Of a stretch of DNA of 64,000 nt, positions 17,542-26,684 are shown piece by piece. Within the stretch, counting starts at the first letter, position 1. Each line of letters opens with the position of its first letter. Under the pieces are notes generated by a model. That model saw nothing but the letters and a program-made list of their open reading frames with translations. It was not told the DNA's origin and made no database searches. The position numbers and the translations under genes were made by a program. Origin of the DNA: Acetitomaculum ruminis DSM 5522 (GTDB taxonomy: Bacteria > Bacillota > Clostridia > Lachnospirales > Lachnospiraceae); assembly GCF_900112085.1 (NCBI RefSeq), contig NZ_FOJY01000005.1:127419-191418 (forward strand). Direction: 5' to 3'.

Positions 17542-19484
17542 GTAAGGTAGTAGACGGAATCGTAAAAGATTTAAAGAACATACCCGAATCCTTGCGGAAA
17601 AAGATGAAAGGCACGGATAAAAACAAGCTGATCCGGATGAGCATCCCCTATGTTATCGTAGGATATTTCTGTGATAAGTCAGCGTGGATGTTCAGACAGG
17701 TTGAGGGAGACATTTTCCCAAGGCTTATGGATACGGCTTCAAGGCTGGGAGAGGCTTTTGCCAACCCTTTGCCGAGTTTCAATCCAATGGATCTGCTTTT
17801 TGGAGTAGCGTGTGGAGTTGGCTTCCGCCTGATCGTGTATTTCAAGGCGAAGAATGCCAAAAAGTTCAGACACGGAGTGGAGTATGGCAGCGCAAGATGG
17901 GGAAATGCAAAGGATATCGAGCCTTATATGGATCCGGTATTCGAGAACAATATCATCTTAACAGCATCGGAGAGGCTCATGATGTCGGGAAGACCCAGTT
18001 CACCCAAGTATGCCAGGAATAAAAATATCCTTGTCATAGGTGGAAGTGGCAGCGGCAAGACCCGCTTTTTCGTGAAGCCAAACCTGATGCAAATGCATAG
18101 TTCATATGTAGTTACTGACCCGAAAGGCACGGTTTTGGTTGAGTGCGGGAGGATGCTTAAAAAGGGCATTCCGCTCTTAGATGATAACGGTGCCGTGGTG
18201 AAGGATGACAAGGGAAAGACCGTCTATCAGCCATACAAAATTAAGGTCCTGAACACAATAAACTTTGCACGCTCCATGCACTATAACCCCTTCGCCTACA
18301 TCCGTAGTGAGAAGGATATTTTAAAGCTGGTAAATACGATCATAGTAAATACGAAGGGAGAGGGCCAGCAGTCCGGGGAAGATTTTTGGGTGAAAGCCGA
18401 GAAACTGTTATATACAGCATACATCGGCTTTATCTGGTATGAGGCTCCGGAAAAGGAACAGAATTTCTCTATGCTGATCGACATGATTGATGCCAGTGAG
18501 GCAAGGGAGGATGATGAAAGCTTCAAAAATCCTGTGGATCTGCTCTTTGATGAGCTTGAAGCAGAGAAGCCGAATCACTTTGCGGTGCGCCAATATAAAA
18601 AGTACAAATTGGCCGCCGGCAAGACAGCGAAAAGTATTTTAATTTCATGCGGTGCAAGGCTTGCTCCGTTTGATATTGCAGAGCTTCGGGAGCTTACCAG
18701 TTATGATGAACTGGAGCTTGATAAGCTGGGTACTGAGAGGACGGCATTGTTTGTAATTATCTCCGACACTGATGATACTTTCAACTTTATCGTCAGTATC
18801 ATGTACACCCAGCTATTCAACCTGCTCTGCGAGATCGCTGACAATGTTTATAACGGGAGACTGCCGATCCATGTGCGATGTCTTTTGGACGAGTTCGCCA
18901 ATATCGGTCAGATCCCCAAGTTCGAGAAGCTGATAGCGACCATCAGATCGCGTGAAATATCGGCTTCTATTATTTTACAGTCAAAGTCCCAGCTCAAGGC
19001 TATTTATAAGGACAATGCGGATACCATCGAAGGCAACTGCGACACAACCCTGTTTTTGGGAGGCAAGGAAAAAACGACCTTGAAAGAAATGGCAGAGATC
19101 CTCGGTAAAGAAACCATTGACCTTTATAATACCTCGGACACAAGAGGTACGAGCCAGTCCTACGGTCTGAATTACCAGAAGACCGGAAAAGAACTCATGA
19201 GCCAGGATGAGATAGCAGTCATGGATGGTGGGAAGTGTATCATGCAGCTGAGAGGCGTGAGACCTTTTTTCTCAGACAAATACGATATAACGCAGCATAA
19301 GCAGTACAAGAAGCTGTCCGATTATGACAAGAAAAACGAATTTGACATTGAAAAATATGTCAAGAACCTCTGTCATGCGGTGGTTAAGCCGGATGACAAG
19401 ATGGATGCGGCATTTGAATATGATGCTGCAACAGGAATAATCGAACAGGTCAAAGGCGAAACGGAGGAGAAATCCACAACCTGA
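17538..19484 (+). CDS. VirD4/TraG-type conjugative coupling ATPase (module A)
   Basis: A 648-residue membrane ATPase that links the relaxosome to the type IV channel. An N-terminal membrane part (about 35-110) includes MDLLFGVACGVGFRLIVYF. The Walker A GGSGSGKTRFF lies at about 168-178 and the Walker B LLDEFANIGQIPKFEKLIATIRS from about 449. The family segment YVVTDPKG also occurs in the module B copy. It is co-translated with pcfB through a 4-base overlap. Length is normal, and nothing suggests it is broken, in contrast to the module B homologue. Confidence 0.94.
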   Translation: MSKVVDGIVKDLKNIPESLRKKMKGTDKNKLIRMSIPYVIVGYFCDKSAWMFRQVEGDIFPRLMDTASRLGEAFANPLPSFNPMDLLFGVACGVGFRLIVYFKAKNAKKFRHGVEYGSARWGNAKDIEPYMDPVFENNIILTASERLMMSGRPSSPKYARNKNILVIGGSGSGKTRFFVKPNLMQMHSSYVVTDPKGTVLVECGRMLKKGIPLLDDNGAVVKDDKGKTVYQPYKIKVLNTINFARSMHYNPFAYIRSEKDILKLVNTIIVNTKGEGQQSGEDFWVKAEKLLYTAYIGFIWYEAPEKEQNFSMLIDMIDASEAREDDESFKNPVDLLFDELEAEKPNHFAVRQYKKYKLAAGKTAKSILISCGARLAPFDIAELRELTSYDELELDKLGTERTALFVIISDTDDTFNFIVSIMYTQLFNLLCEIADNVYNGRLPIHVRCLLDEFANIGQIPKFEKLIATIRSREISASIILQSKSQLKAIYKDNADTIEGNCDTTLFLGGKEKTTLKEMAEILGKETIDLYNTSDTRGTSQSYGLNYQKTGKELMSQDEIAVMDGGKCIMQLRGVRPFFSDKYDITQHKQYKKLSDYDKKNEFDIEKYVKNLCHAVVKPDDKMDAAFEYDAATGIIEQVKGETEEKSTT

Positions 19485-19633
19485 GCCAAGACCACACTTA
19501 CAACTTCATAGGATGAAGCTAAACGGATCCTTGCGGACAAACCTGATGCGGATTCCATCCATAAAGGAAGCAGACGATGAGCGCCTACCAAGCAAACATC
19601 ATCATCTGCCCCAAGCGGGAATGGCATAACCAA

Positions 19634-19703
19634 ACCCTGCGTTCATTTTATCAGATATGTGCGATATCGCATATAAAAAGGATAGATGAAGCAGGGTATT
19701 TTT
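19634..19703 (+). terminator. Long stem-loop between virD4 and maff2
   Basis: ACCCTGC (19634-19640) pairs with GCAGGGT (19691-19697), extended inward by TTCAT/ATGAA and TATC/GATA. The tip contains the palindrome TGCGATATCGCA. A short T-tract follows. The rest of 19485-19748 shows no gene. The structure could be a terminator or a processing/oriT-like site. Confidence 0.55.
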
Positions 19704-19754
19704 ATGCCTTCCAAGAGTAACTATCAAAAAACTAATCAAATAATTGGAAGGAGG

Positions 19755-19778
19755 ATGGACACCCAATTAGCATTTTGA
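19755..19778 (+). CDS. Seven-codon leader ORF upstream of maff2
   Basis: ATG at 19755 directly after GGAAGGAGG, reading MDTQLAF then stop. This strongest ribosome-binding site of the area lies about 80 bases before the Maff2 start, which itself lacks one. GGACACCC (19757-19764) can pair with GGGTGTTC just before Maff2 and so bring the two together. A translational control role is inference. Confidence 0.35.
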   Translation: MDTQLAF

Positions 19779-19835
19779 AAAGTCAGTATTTAACGGCTTT
19801 CTGATTGCTGAATAGAACGGGTGTTCGATATTGAG

Positions 19836-20051
19836 ATGAGCTTTTTTTCTAGCAGCGTAACAGCCCTTAAAACCGTCGTAACCGCCATCGGCGCAGGTGT
19901 AGCCGTATGGGGAATCATCAACTTGCTGGAGGGCTATGGTAACGATAACCCTGGTGCTAAATCACAGGGAATCAAGCAGCTGATGGCGGGCGGAGGTATC
20001 GTAATCATCGCCCAGACGGTGATCCCTCAGCTTACTTCTCTCTTTTCATAA
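19836..20051 (+). CDS. Maff2-family small membrane protein
   Basis: A 71-residue protein of the Maff2 family found before the VirB6-like gene in clostridial conjugative elements. Two hydrophobic helices (TALKTVVTAIGAGVAVWGIINL and LMAGGGIVIIAQTVIPQLTSLF) are joined by the conserved loop EGYGNDNPGAKSQG. By size, position and topology it is the counterpart of VirB2/TrbC pilin-like subunits (inference). I choose ATG 19836 because the family starts MxFF. The upstream GTG 19821 is the alternative. Confidence 0.85.
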   Translation: MSFFSSSVTALKTVVTAIGAGVAVWGIINLLEGYGNDNPGAKSQGIKQLMAGGGIVIIAQTVIPQLTSLFS

Positions 20052-20068
20052 GGAGAAGATCACGATAG

Positions 20069-20941
20069 ATGAACACTATCGTTGAAAAGATTACCGAACT
20101 CATAAAGGAAATGCTGCAAGGTTGGGTAATGTCTAACCTCGAAGGAATGTTTACCGATGTGAATACAAAGGTAGGCACAATCGCCGGAGAGGTTAGCCAG
20201 ACTCCCAGCGCATGGAACGCAGGTATTTTCAATATGATCAAAAACCTGTCAGATACAGTCATCATACCGATAGCCGGGATCATCATAACCTATGTGCTGT
20301 GTTATGAGCTGATAACGATGGTAATAGACAAGAACAACATGCATGAATTCGATACGAGCCTTTTCTTCAGATATCTTTTCAAGGCTTGCATAGCAGTAAT
20401 GCTTCTTAGCAAGACCTCGGATATCGTTATGGCGATCTTCGATGTGGGCGGTCACATGGTAAGCGAGGCTGCCAGTGCCATCACGGGTTCCACTTCGCTT
20501 GATGTGGGAGCCACGATTCAGTCAATGTTTTCGTCACAGCTGTCAACCATGGAGATAGGCGAGCTGATAGGTCTTGGCATAGAAACGATGTTCTGCAGCT
20601 TTTGTATGAAGATCATGTCCGTTTTGATCACCGTCATATTATACGGGCGCATGATTGAAATCTATCTTTATGTTTCGGTAGCACCGATGCCTTTTGCAAC
20701 CCTTGTGAACAGGGAGTGGGGAAGCATCGGATCCAACTATATCAAAGGATGCATAGCACTGGCTTTCCAGGGATTTTTCATTATGGTTTGCGTGGCAATA
20801 TACGCAGTCCTTGTAAATGCTGTGGCAGTGGCTTCAAATCTGCACTCAGCTCTTTGGCAGGTAATGGCTTATACCGTTGTCCTGTGCTTCTCCCTGTTTA
20901 AGACCGGATCTCTCGCAAAGAGCATCCTTCATGCTTCATAA
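20069..20941 (+). CDS. VirB6/TrbL-like conjugation channel protein
   Basis: A 290-residue polytopic protein. A soluble N-terminal ~55 residues is followed by about six membrane segments, with the typical SVAPMPFATLVNREWGSIGSNYIKG block in the C-terminal half. Family knowledge: VirB6/TrbL proteins form the inner-membrane pore of type IV secretion systems. The start follows AAGGAGAAGATC. It lies between Maff2 and PrgI, the normal order of this module. Confidence 0.87.
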   Translation: MNTIVEKITELIKEMLQGWVMSNLEGMFTDVNTKVGTIAGEVSQTPSAWNAGIFNMIKNLSDTVIIPIAGIIITYVLCYELITMVIDKNNMHEFDTSLFFRYLFKACIAVMLLSKTSDIVMAIFDVGGHMVSEAASAITGSTSLDVGATIQSMFSSQLSTMEIGELIGLGIETMFCSFCMKIMSVLITVILYGRMIEIYLYVSVAPMPFATLVNREWGSIGSNYIKGCIALAFQGFFIMVCVAIYAVLVNAVAVASNLHSALWQVMAYTVVLCFSLFKTGSLAKSILHAS

Positions 20942-20961
20942 AAACGGAGGTGACTAAAAAC

Positions 20962-21390
20962 ATGGCAATCGCAGTTGATGTGGCAAAGGACCCGAAGGCG
21001 ATCAAGTCGAAATTCATCGGGAATTTCACAAAGCGTCAGGTCATTTGCTTTGGAGCGGCTGCCGTGGTGGGAGTACCATTTTATCTTCTGACAAGAAAGG
21101 TAATCGGGACGGACGTGGCTGCCCTCATGATGGTGGCAGTCATGCTCCCGTTCTTCTTTATAGCAATGTATGAGAAGGACGGAGTGCCTGCGGAACAGTA
21201 TTTGAAGCAGGTTATTGAGATGAAATTCATCCGGCCCGGGATAAGAAGGTACAAGGTGGAAAACCTCTACGAGCAGTTAAGAGAAAGAGAATCTATGGAA
21301 AAGGAGGTGGAAGCTCTTGAACGCAAGCAAAAAAAGTGGAAAGAAGAGCGTTACGGCAAAGCAGACGGCAAGTCAAAAGAAGACAACTAA
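20962..21390 (+). CDS. PrgI-family (VirB3-like) membrane protein
   Basis: A 142-residue protein with two close membrane segments (QVICFGAAAVVGVPFYLL and VAALMMVAVMLPFFFIAMYE) and a charged C-terminal coiled coil. PrgI proteins are the VirB3 counterparts that contact VirB4. ATG 20962 is preferred over GTG 20950, which abuts the GGAGG site itself. Its last 74 bases overlap the virB4 gene in another frame, an unusually long overlap that couples both products. Confidence 0.86.
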   Translation: MAIAVDVAKDPKAIKSKFIGNFTKRQVICFGAAAVVGVPFYLLTRKVIGTDVAALMMVAVMLPFFFIAMYEKDGVPAEQYLKQVIEMKFIRPGIRRYKVENLYEQLRERESMEKEVEALERKQKKWKEERYGKADGKSKEDN

Positions 21391-23905
21391 GCCTGCAAAA
21401 GCCGTGCAGAGCAAGAAAGGCGGCAAGTCGCTGTTTGAGAGATTCACGGGACTTACGCTTGCGGAGTTCTTAAAGCTGAAAAAGCTTAAGAAAACGCTCT
21501 CCGGAGATAATGGTCAGTCCGGCAAGCAGATTTCCACACAGCAGACCATTACTTTTGACAAGATGTACCAGGATGGCATCTGCAAGGTTAGAAAGAATTA
21601 TTATACGAAGATGATCGAGTTTTATGATCTGAACTATGTGCTTCTGGATGAGGAAGAAAGGGCGGATATACTGGGGCTGTATTCACAGCTCATAAACTAT
21701 TTTGATCCGACCATCAGCTTTCAGATCTTCCTCTTTAACAGGCATGTGAATGAGGAGACACTGGCGGCACAGTTTGAGATCTCTCCCCAGGGAGATAAGT
21801 TCGACGATATCCGTGAAGAGTTTTCGGATATGTTAAAGAGCTTATCAGCAAAGGGGAATAACGGAGTCATCAAGAGCAAATATATCATTTTCGGCATCGA
21901 AGCAGAGAATATCAAGGAAGCAAGGCAGAGGTTCATAAGCCTTGAGGCAGATATCATAAAGAACCTCAAAAACCTTGGTACCAATGCGAAGTGTCTCGAC
22001 GGAAAGGAACGCTTAAGAGTCCTGTATGAGTTTTTCAATCAGGATAAGATGGAGCCTTTCCGTTTTTCATTTAAGGAAATGGCGGAGTCCGGCAATACGG
22101 TTAAGGATTATATCGCACCGCAGGGCTTTGAGTTCCGTTTCCCCGGCAGATACAAGATGGGGCATATGTTTGGGGCTACAAAGTATCTTGACATCATATC
22201 CCCGAAACTGAATGACGAGCTGCTTAAGAGGCTCTTGGATATAGACAGCAATATCTCCATATCTATCCACATGAGAACCATTGAGCCTACAGAAGCGATC
22301 AAGCTCTTAAAAAGAGCACTGTCGGATGTTCAGAAAACAAAGATCGACGAGCAGAAAAAAGCAGTCAGAGCCGGGTATGACATGGACATTCTTCCTACAG
22401 ACATTGTTCTGTATGAGAAAAACACCATGGAGCTTTTGGATGATCTGAATACCAGCAATCAGAAGCTCATCTGGACAACGATCCTGATATCGAGCTTTGG
22501 AAGAAACAAGAAGGAACTGGAGAGCGTATCACAGAGAGTATCGGGTATCATTCAGCAGGCAAACTGTAGGCTTATCGACCTTCAGTACAAGCAGGAAGTG
22601 GCTATGAATGCCGCAGCTCCCATAGGCATCAATGAAACGAAGGAAGGCAGGCATCTGATCACAAAGAACCTGGCAATCCTTGTGCCGTTCAATACGCAGG
22701 AGCTTTTCCAGTCGGGACAGTCTTTGTATTACGGACTGAATGCCCTAAGTAACAACATGATCATGGCAGACCGTAAGAAGCTTCGTACACCGAACGGCGT
22801 AATCTTAGGTACGCCCGGTTCCGGTAAATCATTTTCTGCAAAGCGTGAGATCCTTGGAAGTTTCCTTGTATCAAGGGACGATATTTTGATCTGTGATCCC
22901 GAGGGCGAGTATTACCCGCTTGTAAAGGCACTTGGCGGTGAGGTGGTTAAGCTGGCGACCAATTCAAAGGATTATCTGAATCCGATGGATATTCAGCTTT
23001 CCCATAAGAACGACAGGGAGGCACTTAAGCTTAAGTCAGACTTTTTAATCACGCTCTGTGATGCAATCGCAGGCGGGGAGACAGGTCTTGCCAATGATGA
23101 AAAGGGTATCATCGACCGTTGTATTGAGGGTATTTATGATGAGTATTTCAAAGACCCGAGACCGGAGAATATGCCGATATTGGAAGATCTTTATAACGCA
23201 CTGGTCAAGTATGAGCCGGACAAGGCGGTATCAGAGGAGCTTGCCATTGATGCAAAGCAGAAGGCGGTTCGTATTGCCAACAGCCTTGTTTTATATGTGC
23301 ATGGTTCTCAGAACTATTTCAACCACAGGACAAACGTGGATTCTCAGAACCGTATTGTCTGCTTTGATATCAGAGACCTTGGAAAGCAGTTGAAAGAGCT
23401 GGGAATGCTTATAGTGCAGGATGCAGTATGGAACAGGGTTTCACGTAACCGTGAGCGCAGGGTGGCTACCCGTTACTACTGTGACGAGTTCCACTTGCTT
23501 TTAAGAGATAAGCAGACAGCGCAGTATTCAGTGGAGATCTGGAAGCGTTTCAGAAAGTGGGGCGGTATTCCCACAGGGCTTACGCAGAACGTGGGAGACT
23601 TCCTTCGTTCGGAGGAGATCGAGGGTATCCTTGGTAACAGCGATTTTGTATATCTCCTTAACCAGAACGCAAAGGATCAGGTGATCCTGGCAGACAAGCT
23701 GGGACTTTCGGAGAAGCAGCTCCAGTATGTAACAAACTCTGAATCCGGGTGCGGACTCATTCTTTTTAATGATGTGGTCATTCCGTTTGCGGACAGATAT
23801 CCGACAGATACCAAGACGTATGCGATCATGAACACTCGTCCACAGGAAGAAGAGGAACATACTGCTGACAAGGGAGATGATGCGGATGGCGAAGAAAAAG
23901 AATAA
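21317..23905 (+). CDS. VirB4-type conjugation ATPase
   Basis: An 862-residue VirB4/TraE ATPase powering channel assembly and substrate transfer. The start is TTG 21317, nine bases after AAGGAGG. The first ~45 residues are Lys/Ser/Thr-rich and probably flexible. The VirB4 N-terminal domain spans about 70-400, Walker A GTPGSGKSF lies at about 498 and Walker B YYCDEFHLLL at about 719. The C-terminal ~20 residues are acidic (EEEEHTADKGDDADGEEKE). It overlaps prgI upstream and the hydrolase gene downstream, which indicates one translational unit. Confidence 0.94.
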   Translation: MNASKKSGKKSVTAKQTASQKKTTKPAKAVQSKKGGKSLFERFTGLTLAEFLKLKKLKKTLSGDNGQSGKQISTQQTITFDKMYQDGICKVRKNYYTKMIEFYDLNYVLLDEEERADILGLYSQLINYFDPTISFQIFLFNRHVNEETLAAQFEISPQGDKFDDIREEFSDMLKSLSAKGNNGVIKSKYIIFGIEAENIKEARQRFISLEADIIKNLKNLGTNAKCLDGKERLRVLYEFFNQDKMEPFRFSFKEMAESGNTVKDYIAPQGFEFRFPGRYKMGHMFGATKYLDIISPKLNDELLKRLLDIDSNISISIHMRTIEPTEAIKLLKRALSDVQKTKIDEQKKAVRAGYDMDILPTDIVLYEKNTMELLDDLNTSNQKLIWTTILISSFGRNKKELESVSQRVSGIIQQANCRLIDLQYKQEVAMNAAAPIGINETKEGRHLITKNLAILVPFNTQELFQSGQSLYYGLNALSNNMIMADRKKLRTPNGVILGTPGSGKSFSAKREILGSFLVSRDDILICDPEGEYYPLVKALGGEVVKLATNSKDYLNPMDIQLSHKNDREALKLKSDFLITLCDAIAGGETGLANDEKGIIDRCIEGIYDEYFKDPRPENMPILEDLYNALVKYEPDKAVSEELAIDAKQKAVRIANSLVLYVHGSQNYFNHRTNVDSQNRIVCFDIRDLGKQLKELGMLIVQDAVWNRVSRNRERRVATRYYCDEFHLLLRDKQTAQYSVEIWKRFRKWGGIPTGLTQNVGDFLRSEEIEGILGNSDFVYLLNQNAKDQVILADKLGLSEKQLQYVTNSESGCGLILFNDVVIPFADRYPTDTKTYAIMNTRPQEEEEHTADKGDDADGEEKE

Positions 23906-26363
23906 TACGGCAAGGAAGGAAGTATCGGATATAACCGGAGCAAAACCCGAGGGATTTGATGCGAAAGCCGATGCCGGTGATTTTAAGAAAGCACGGGCGG
24001 GTCCTACGGGATCCGCTGATGGAAGAGGTAAGGGCAGTGCCGTAAAAAGTAAGGCTGTAAGCGAAGCACAGGAGATGTTTAATGCTGCGTCTGCAAATAC
24101 GGTTTCTCAGGCAGAAGAAAAGAGCAGAAAGGTCAATCAGGAATTCTTTAAAAGACATGAGAACGAAGATGAAAAAAATACCGAGTATGCTTCTCAGCGT
24201 GAGGAAACAAGGGCACTTCGCAAGCACAGACAGCATGAGAGCCGTGCAAGGGTAAAGGACAGCTTTATACAGTCCGATGGAGATTTCCATGGAAAGACAG
24301 GATTTGTGGAAGAGGCAGGAGCCGAGACAGCAAAGAGCCATAAGCTTGAGATGCTTGAAAAGAAAGCTGAAAAAGCCGGAGTCAAAACCCAGAAGGCGAG
24401 AAAGAAGTTGCCGCAGCGTAAGGAGTACAGGCTGGTACGGCATTTCGATGAAAAGACCGGGAAAGTCACTTATGAGCTACAGACCAATAAGGTGCTGAAA
24501 AAGCCTAAGAATGATAATCCCATAACTGCTGCAAACCGCAGGGCAATGATGGAGGCACAGGGACTGGTGCATGACAAGATATCGGAGGATGAAAAGGATA
24601 ACTCCGGTGTTGAAGCTGCCCACAGGACAGAAGAGGCTGGTGAAGCCGTTATCGTTCATGCAAGAAACATAAAGCAGGGCGTACAGGCAAAGCGAAGTAA
24701 TAAAGTGGCAGCTCTTGAAAAGAAGCAGTTCAAGGCGGAAGTGAACTTCAGGTATCAAAAGTATTTGGAGGAAAACCCGGAGGTCAAAAAGAAAGCCATA
24801 CAGAAGCGTCTTCAGAAGCAGCGTATCAAGCGTGAGTATGCCAAGGCACTTAAGAAAGGAACGACTGAGGCAAAGCAGGCTGCCGGATATGCAAAAAAAG
24901 CGGCAACAACAACCACAAACATGGCTAGAAAAGTAGCAGAGTTTGCAAGGAAGCATATCGGAGCGATAGCGACAATAGGCTTGTTCGGACTCTTTTTTAT
25001 GCTTATAGCCGCAGGTATATCAAGTTGTTCTGCCGTACTTAACGGTGGCTTGTCAGCTACTATGGCAGGAAGCTATCAGAGTCAGCCAGCTCAGCTTGAT
25101 GCATCGGATGAAGCCATGACTTCAAGGGAAATGGCATTGCAGAACACCATAGACAGCATCGAGGAAGATTATCCCGATTATGACGAGTACAACTATAACC
25201 TGGAAGAAATCGGACATAATCCTTTTACGCTGATCAATTACCTGTCAGCCATAAAGGTTGATGTGGTGGCTGCGGACTGTGATGCGGAGATCGAATCGCT
25301 TTTTGATGAGATGTATGAGCTGACCCTTACACCAAGGGAAGAGACACGAACCCGCACGGTAACTGTTACGAATGAGGAAACCGGTGAAGAGGAAGAAGTG
25401 GAAGAGGAATATACCGTAACGATCCTTGATGTGGAACTTACCCGTAAGCCTTTAGAGGATATCGTTGCGGAGCGTCTTACCGGGAATGACGATGCAAGTA
25501 CGCTTTATGCGGCATATCAGCAGACCAATGGTGCGCTTCAGCAGTTTTATACGCCTCTCGATACGGACTGGTACAGCCTGATAAAGAGTTACTACGGTTA
25601 TAGGAAGAATCCCATTACCGGAGAGAACCAGTTCCACAGAGGTATTGATATCGCAGTACCGGAAGGGACAGAGGTTTATGCCGGGCATGACGGAACAGTT
25701 ACCACGGCAGCCTATGACGATGATTACGGGAATTATATCGTGATCACGGACTCAAAAGGCTTTACTACGAAGTATGCGCATCTTGAAAGTATGAATGTCA
25801 GCGCAGGGCAGACTGTAAGGCATGGAGAGATTATAGGCAAGACCGGAAGTACGGGAGCCGTAACGGGAAGCCACTTACATCTGGAGTGCTTATCAGATGG
25901 AGAGTATTATAATCCGCTTTTCTATTTTGAAAACGGTAACGGATCCATTTATGGCACGACAGATCCTATCGGTGGCAGTGGCGATGTAGCTGCACTTATA
26001 GCAGAAGCGGAGAACTATCTCGGATACCCTTATGTATGGGGCGGTAGTAGTCCTTCAACGAGCTTCGACTGTTCGGGCTTTGTGTGCTATGTGGTGACTC
26101 ACAGCGGATATTACAATCTGCCACGTACCACAGCGCAGGGCATATATAACCAGTGCCAGCATATCAGCGCATCAGAAGCGAGAGCCGGGGATATTATCTT
26201 TTTCACAGGTACATATAATTCCGGTAATCCGGTAACCCATGTTGGTATCTATGCCGGCAATGGTCAGATGATCCATGCAGGCGATCCCATCAAATACTCT
26301 TCCATTAACACACCATACTGGCAGAGCCATTTCTACGCATTTGGCAGATTGCCGGGACATTAA
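23886..26363 (+). CDS. Bifunctional M23 peptidase + NlpC/P60 wall hydrolase
   Basis: An 825-residue conjugation hydrolase that opens the cell wall for the channel (VirB1-like role). A highly charged cytoplasmic region (about 1-350) is followed by one membrane helix (IGAIATIGLFGLFFMLIAAGI, about 357-377). Outside lies a linker with an EEEEVEEEY run, then an M23 metallopeptidase domain (HRGIDIAVPEG at about 583, HLHLEC at about 662). The C-terminal NlpC/P60 domain has FDCSGF (Cys about 729) and HVGIYAG (His about 784). The metal- and cysteine-dependent motifs look complete. ATG 23886 (MAKKKN) is preferred among three near ATGs. Confidence 0.92.
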   Translation: MAKKKNNTARKEVSDITGAKPEGFDAKADAGDFKKARAGPTGSADGRGKGSAVKSKAVSEAQEMFNAASANTVSQAEEKSRKVNQEFFKRHENEDEKNTEYASQREETRALRKHRQHESRARVKDSFIQSDGDFHGKTGFVEEAGAETAKSHKLEMLEKKAEKAGVKTQKARKKLPQRKEYRLVRHFDEKTGKVTYELQTNKVLKKPKNDNPITAANRRAMMEAQGLVHDKISEDEKDNSGVEAAHRTEEAGEAVIVHARNIKQGVQAKRSNKVAALEKKQFKAEVNFRYQKYLEENPEVKKKAIQKRLQKQRIKREYAKALKKGTTEAKQAAGYAKKAATTTTNMARKVAEFARKHIGAIATIGLFGLFFMLIAAGISSCSAVLNGGLSATMAGSYQSQPAQLDASDEAMTSREMALQNTIDSIEEDYPDYDEYNYNLEEIGHNPFTLINYLSAIKVDVVAADCDAEIESLFDEMYELTLTPREETRTRTVTVTNEETGEEEEVEEEYTVTILDVELTRKPLEDIVAERLTGNDDASTLYAAYQQTNGALQQFYTPLDTDWYSLIKSYYGYRKNPITGENQFHRGIDIAVPEGTEVYAGHDGTVTTAAYDDDYGNYIVITDSKGFTTKYAHLESMNVSAGQTVRHGEIIGKTGSTGAVTGSHLHLECLSDGEYYNPLFYFENGNGSIYGTTDPIGGSGDVAALIAEAENYLGYPYVWGGSSPSTSFDCSGFVCYVVTHSGYYNLPRTTAQGIYNQCQHISASEARAGDIIFFTGTYNSGNPVTHVGIYAGNGQMIHAGDPIKYSSINTPYWQSHFYAFGRLPGH

Positions 26364-26372
26364 GGAGGCAAG

Positions 26373-26684
26373 ATGAAAAGAGAAACAATCAAGAAAAACC
26401 GTATTCATGCCGCCGAGAAGAAAGAGTATTACACCGAGCGTGAGAAATACTGGGCAAGACTCGAACAGGAAGCGGATGATGCGGAAGCAATGAAGATCAT
26501 CAGAAAGAAACATATAACACCTGAGCAGTTGGCACTATTTAACAGCCTTTCTGAAAAAGAGGTTGCGGACATGATAGCTGCAAGGGATAAGGAATCAAAA
26601 CAGACCCCGCCCGATGAAGGCGGGGCCTTTCATGCAGAAAATGAAAAGGAGACAAACGAAAATGCAAAGAAAGTTATCAATTAG
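26373..26684 (+). CDS. Small coiled-coil protein (DUF4315-like)
   Basis: A 103-residue, highly charged, helical protein (KKEYYTEREKYWARLEQEADDAEAMKIIRKK) with the LSEKEVADMIAAR end typical of DUF4315 proteins in Tn1549-type elements (from memory). It starts nine bases after the hydrolase gene, with AAGGAGG. A CCCCGCC/GGCGGGG hairpin lies inside its 3' part (26605-26625). Its last 23 bases overlap the next gene. Function unknown. Confidence 0.7.
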   Translation: MKRETIKKNRIHAAEKKEYYTEREKYWARLEQEADDAEAMKIIRKKHITPEQLALFNSLSEKEVADMIAARDKESKQTPPDEGGAFHAENEKETNENAKKVIN

